Origin: Sulfurospirillum sp. SCADC
Lineage (GTDB): Bacteria; Campylobacterota; Campylobacteria; Campylobacterales; Sulfurospirillaceae
Reading direction: 5' to 3'
Assembly: GCF_000743525.1 (NCBI RefSeq)
Contig: NZ_JQGK01000017.1
Span: 1 to 64,000 of the forward strand
Length of the DNA stretch: 64,000 nt
Positions 61,960 to 64,000 of the stretch are shown here, in pieces. The position numbers and the translations under genes were made by a program. Numbering within the stretch: the first letter of the stretch is position 1; the number at the start of each line of letters is the position of its first letter. Below the pieces are notes generated by a model. That model ran no database searches. It was not told the DNA's origin and saw only the letters and a list, made by a program, of their open reading frames with translations.

Positions 61960-62979
61960 ATGGAATATCGTTACATTGGGAAAAGTGGTCTACGCGTAAC
62001 ACCTATTTGTATGGGAACGATGAGTTTTGGTAGCTGGAGCGATAAAGCTGAATCCTTCAAAATTTTGGATACGGCATACGATCGGGGCATTAATTTTTTT
62101 GATACCGCGGAAGTGTATCCGGTTCCTCCACGTGGTGACTATGCTGGAGAGACTGAGAAAATCATTTCTGAGTGGCTTGCGACCAAACCACGTGAAAGCA
62201 TCATCTTAGCCACGAAAATAGCAGGTGCTGCAAACGGCTGGTTTGTGCCACCCATTCGTTATGGACTCACCGCAATTGATCGTTTTCACATTCAACGCGC
62301 TGTGGAAGGAAGTTTAAAACGTCTCAAAATAGACTATATCGACCTTTACCAAGTGCATTGGCCCGATGAGCTCGTTCCCAAAGAAGAGTCGATGCGAGCA
62401 CTCGACGAACTGGTTAAAAGCGGAAAAGTACGCTACCTCGGCACCTCCAATGACTCAGCGTATGGACTCACCAAATCAAACACGATTGCTCAGTATGAAA
62501 AACTCGCTCGCTTTGAGTCGATCCAAAACAACTTCTCACTGCTCAATCCACGCTTTTTGGATGAACTTTCCAACATCTGCCGTAAAGAAAATGTCTCACT
62601 GCTTCCTTACTCACCAATGGCAGGCGGTGTTTTGAGTGGTAAATACAACCAAGCCTTCATCGACCCCAAAAGTCGTTTTGGTGAGTACCTTCAAGCAGGA
62701 GAACCCAGACAAAAAGCGATGTACAAACGTTTTGTCAATGAAAAATCACTCGTAGCAACCGCTAAGTACATTGAAATTGCCAAACAATACAGCATGAGCC
62801 CGGTTACACTCGCCGTTGCATGGAGCATGCACTTTGATTTTGTCGCCTCCACCATCATCGGAGCACGTTACGCCACACAACTTGAAGAGAGTTTTAAAGC
62901 GCTTGAACTCAAGCTCACACCTGAGATTTTAAACGAATGTGAAAAAGTGCAAAAAGAGATTTTATACCCGATGGGGTGA
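61960..62979 (+). CDS. Aldo/keto reductase
   Basis: A 339-aa NADPH-dependent aldo/keto reductase of the Tas/YajO type. Catalytic tetrad: Asp and Tyr in FFDTAEVYPVP, Lys in ILATKI and His in YQVHWPDE. LGTSNDSAYG, IQNNFSLLNPR and IIGARYATQLEES bind the cofactor. It lies in a divergent position to pyrC, with about 80 bases between them. It ends in a hairpin made from two palindrome copies. Confidence 0.93.
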   Translation: MEYRYIGKSGLRVTPICMGTMSFGSWSDKAESFKILDTAYDRGINFFDTAEVYPVPPRGDYAGETEKIISEWLATKPRESIILATKIAGAANGWFVPPIRYGLTAIDRFHIQRAVEGSLKRLKIDYIDLYQVHWPDELVPKEESMRALDELVKSGKVRYLGTSNDSAYGLTKSNTIAQYEKLARFESIQNNFSLLNPRFLDELSNICRKENVSLLPYSPMAGGVLSGKYNQAFIDPKSRFGEYLQAGEPRQKAMYKRFVNEKSLVATAKYIEIAKQYSMSPVTLAVAWSMHFDFVASTIIGARYATQLEESFKALELKLTPEILNECEKVQKEILYPMG

Positions 62980-62980
62980 G

Positions 62981-63013
62981 TTTACATGTAAGGTTTTCAG
63001 CCTTACATGTAAA
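62981..63013. terminator. Terminator-like stem built from two palindrome copies
   Basis: TTTACATGTAAGG and CCTTACATGTAAA form a perfect 13-bp stem with a 7-base TTTTCAG loop, right after the aldo/keto reductase stop and 6 bases from the amt stop. A short A/T tract follows on the plus strand. The two TTACATGTAA copies are at 62982-62991 and 63003-63012. Either half can also fold on itself. Confidence 0.75.
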
Positions 63014-63019
63014 AAATTT

Positions 63020-64000
63020 TTAGACTTTTGATTTGGCAAATTCTGGGTATGCTTCTAAACCACACTCTTCGAGATCAAGCCCTACGTATTCATGTTCTTC
63101 GTCACTTCTTAGACCAATCATTTTTTTAATTAGAACAAACGCAATATAGGAAATTGGGAAGGTAAACAATCCTGTTAACGCAATGCCTTTTAGTTGTGCA
63201 AGCAGTGAAAAATCGGCAAAGAGTGCTACGGCAAGTGTACCCCAAATGCCATTGACCAAATGCACAGAAAGCGCTCCTACGGGATCATCAATTTTGAATT
63301 TATCAAAGAGTGGAACAGCAAAAACGACTAAAGTTCCACCGATGGCACCAATGACAATCGGCTCCCAAAGTCCAACTACATCGGCACTCGCCGTGATAGC
63401 CACAAGACCGCCCAAAGCGCCATTGAGTATCATCGTAATGTCCAGTTTTTTATACTGAAAATAGATAATCACCGCAGCACTGATTGCGCCTGCAAGTCCT
63501 GCGGTGTTGGTATTAACAATGATGAGCCCCACAAGGTCGGCATTGTCAACACTGGAGATGTGAAAAGCACTGCCACCGTTAAAACCAAACCAACCGATCC
63601 AAAGCAACATCGCACCAAGGGTGACCAGTGGAATGTTAGATGCAGGAATGGCACGTACCTGTCCCTCTTTTCCATAACGCCCTCGCCTTGCGCCTAAGAC
63701 CAAAATGCCTGCTAGCAGTGCCCAGCCACCTACAGAGTGAATGACCGTACAGCCTGCAAGATCATGCACCTCTTTTAAAAAGCCTCCACCCCAAATCGCA
63801 TTGCCTACCATCGGATAGATAAATCCACTCATTAAGACCGCAAAGATCATAAAAGGGATGATGCGAATACGCTCACTCACACCACCACTCATAATCGAAA
63901 CGGTTTTACTGACAAATGCCATCTGAAAGAGGAAATAAGCATACGCACTGTAGCCCTCAACGGCAACACCGTTTATAAAAAGGCCACTTCCACCAAACAT
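63020..64000 (-). CDS. amt: Ammonium transporter, 3' part only
   Basis: Amt family channel; 326 residues are in the window, and the N-terminal part (roughly the first two to three helices, about 100 residues) lies beyond the right edge. The internal Met at the edge should not be taken as the start. Seen: AFVSKTVSIMSGGVSERI, GCTVIHSVGGWALLAGI with the pore His, WFGFNGGSAF, and the C-terminal regulatory tail ending LDLEECGLEAYPEFAKSKV, which in Amt proteins couples subunits and contacts GlnK. Confidence 0.95.
   Translation of the reverse strand: MFGGSGLFINGVAVEGYSAYAYFLFQMAFVSKTVSIMSGGVSERIRIIPFMIFAVLMSGFIYPMVGNAIWGGGFLKEVHDLAGCTVIHSVGGWALLAGILVLGARRGRYGKEGQVRAIPASNIPLVTLGAMLLWIGWFGFNGGSAFHISSVDNADLVGLIIVNTNTAGLAGAISAAVIIYFQYKKLDITMILNGALGGLVAITASADVVGLWEPIVIGAIGGTLVVFAVPLFDKFKIDDPVGALSVHLVNGIWGTLAVALFADFSLLAQLKGIALTGLFTFPISYIAFVLIKKMIGLRSDEEHEYVGLDLEECGLEAYPEFAKSKV

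Larger units (their letters stand above)
314..63012. repeat. Dispersed palindrome TTACATGTAA, 27 exact copies
   Basis: Exact copies begin at 314, 9456, 12382, 15015, 17490, 18694, 20016, 20310, 20917, 26575, 30855, 35700, 38685, 38711, 39938, 41390, 41605, 44881, 47704, 50880, 51532, 52522, 55416, 61198, 61606, 62982 and 63003. Near copies keeping TACATGTA are at 13312, 19067, 34339, 50914 and 59717. Twenty-two copies are coding (14 as Leu-His-Val, 8 as Thr-Cys-Lys or similar) and five are intergenic. The outer flanks are usually T or C on the left (wider form YTTACATGTAAR). Confidence 0.9.

Noticed and set aside
314-63012. TTACATGTAA as a simple transcription-factor binding site
   Set aside because: Most copies lie deep inside coding regions of unrelated genes, and there are far too many for an ordinary regulon; promoter action at single sites is still possible.
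63020-64000. The amt frame as a complete 326-aa gene starting at the window edge
   Set aside because: Amt proteins need about 100 more N-terminal residues; the Met at 64000 is internal and the gene is cut by the window.
1-64000. CRISPR array, insertion sequence, prophage or tRNA genes
   Set aside because: No regularly spaced repeats, transposase or phage genes and no tRNA-like cloverleaf were found; gaps are too short for most of them.

Overview
The window is an ordinary, densely packed chromosomal stretch of a Campylobacterota (epsilonproteobacterial) genome. GC content looks close to 40 % by eye. The most telling markers are a 14-gene nuo operon in which NuoE and NuoF are replaced by two unrelated small subunits, followed directly by the flagellar motor gene pflA; a trxB-trxA-yraN-hom-aminotransferase-...-rlmB-rsmI-rpmE-rsmE block in the order I recall from Campylobacter jejuni Cj0146c-Cj0157c; a moaA / two small proteins / UbiA-type prenyltransferase / miaA block like Cj0161c-Cj0166; and an MqnP-like prenyltransferase. 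Gene content and GC fit a Sulfurospirillum-like free-living species. The genus is an inference. I see no rRNA, tRNA, insertion sequence, prophage or CRISPR array.

Layout. 0-7.6 kb: AsmA-like DUF748 protein, peroxiredoxin Bcp with a tiny CxxC ORF upstream, then ilvE, an SPFH protein, hisIE and two DUF2393-like membrane proteins. 7.6-19.7 kb, all on the minus strand: radical SAM protein, purF, dapB, trxB/trxA, yraN, hom, an aminotransferase, two envelope proteins, rlmB, rsmI, rpmE, rsmE and a membrane protein. 19.7-28.6 kb: a nested inverted-repeat element, a divergent moeA, moaA, a CetB/CetA-like PAS plus chemoreceptor pair with a CZB domain, two small proteins, mqnP, miaA and an aldehyde dehydrogenase. 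28.6-44.9 kb: pflA and the complete nuo operon. 44.9-51.3 kb: AAA ATPase, acyl-CoA synthetase with a FadL porin, endonuclease IV, a lipoprotein and a Fur-family regulator. 51.3-58.2 kb: znuACB, an EamA exporter, a monohaem cytochrome c and an amino-acid ABC transporter with a structured leader. 58.2-64 kb: PilZ protein, two-component system, pyrC, aldo/keto reductase and the 3' part of amt.

The most striking signal is not a gene. The 10-bp palindrome TTACATGTAA occurs 27 times exactly, against roughly 0.2 expected by composition. It is read through by 22 coding positions (always as Leu-His-Val or Thr-Cys-Lys/Asn) and also builds intergenic hairpins. One inverted pair forms a perfect terminator-like stem between convergent genes. 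The density, about one per 2.4 kb, matches DNA uptake sequences in Neisseria and Haemophilus and recalls the cyanobacterial HIP1 palindrome. I know of no description of it in this group.

Other points of interest: duplicated palindromic operators between the Fur-family gene and znuA; a probable leaderless pflA mRNA; a three-hairpin leader with a Cys-containing upstream ORF before the amino-acid transporter; and a MoeA homologue that has lost several canonical active-site motifs.
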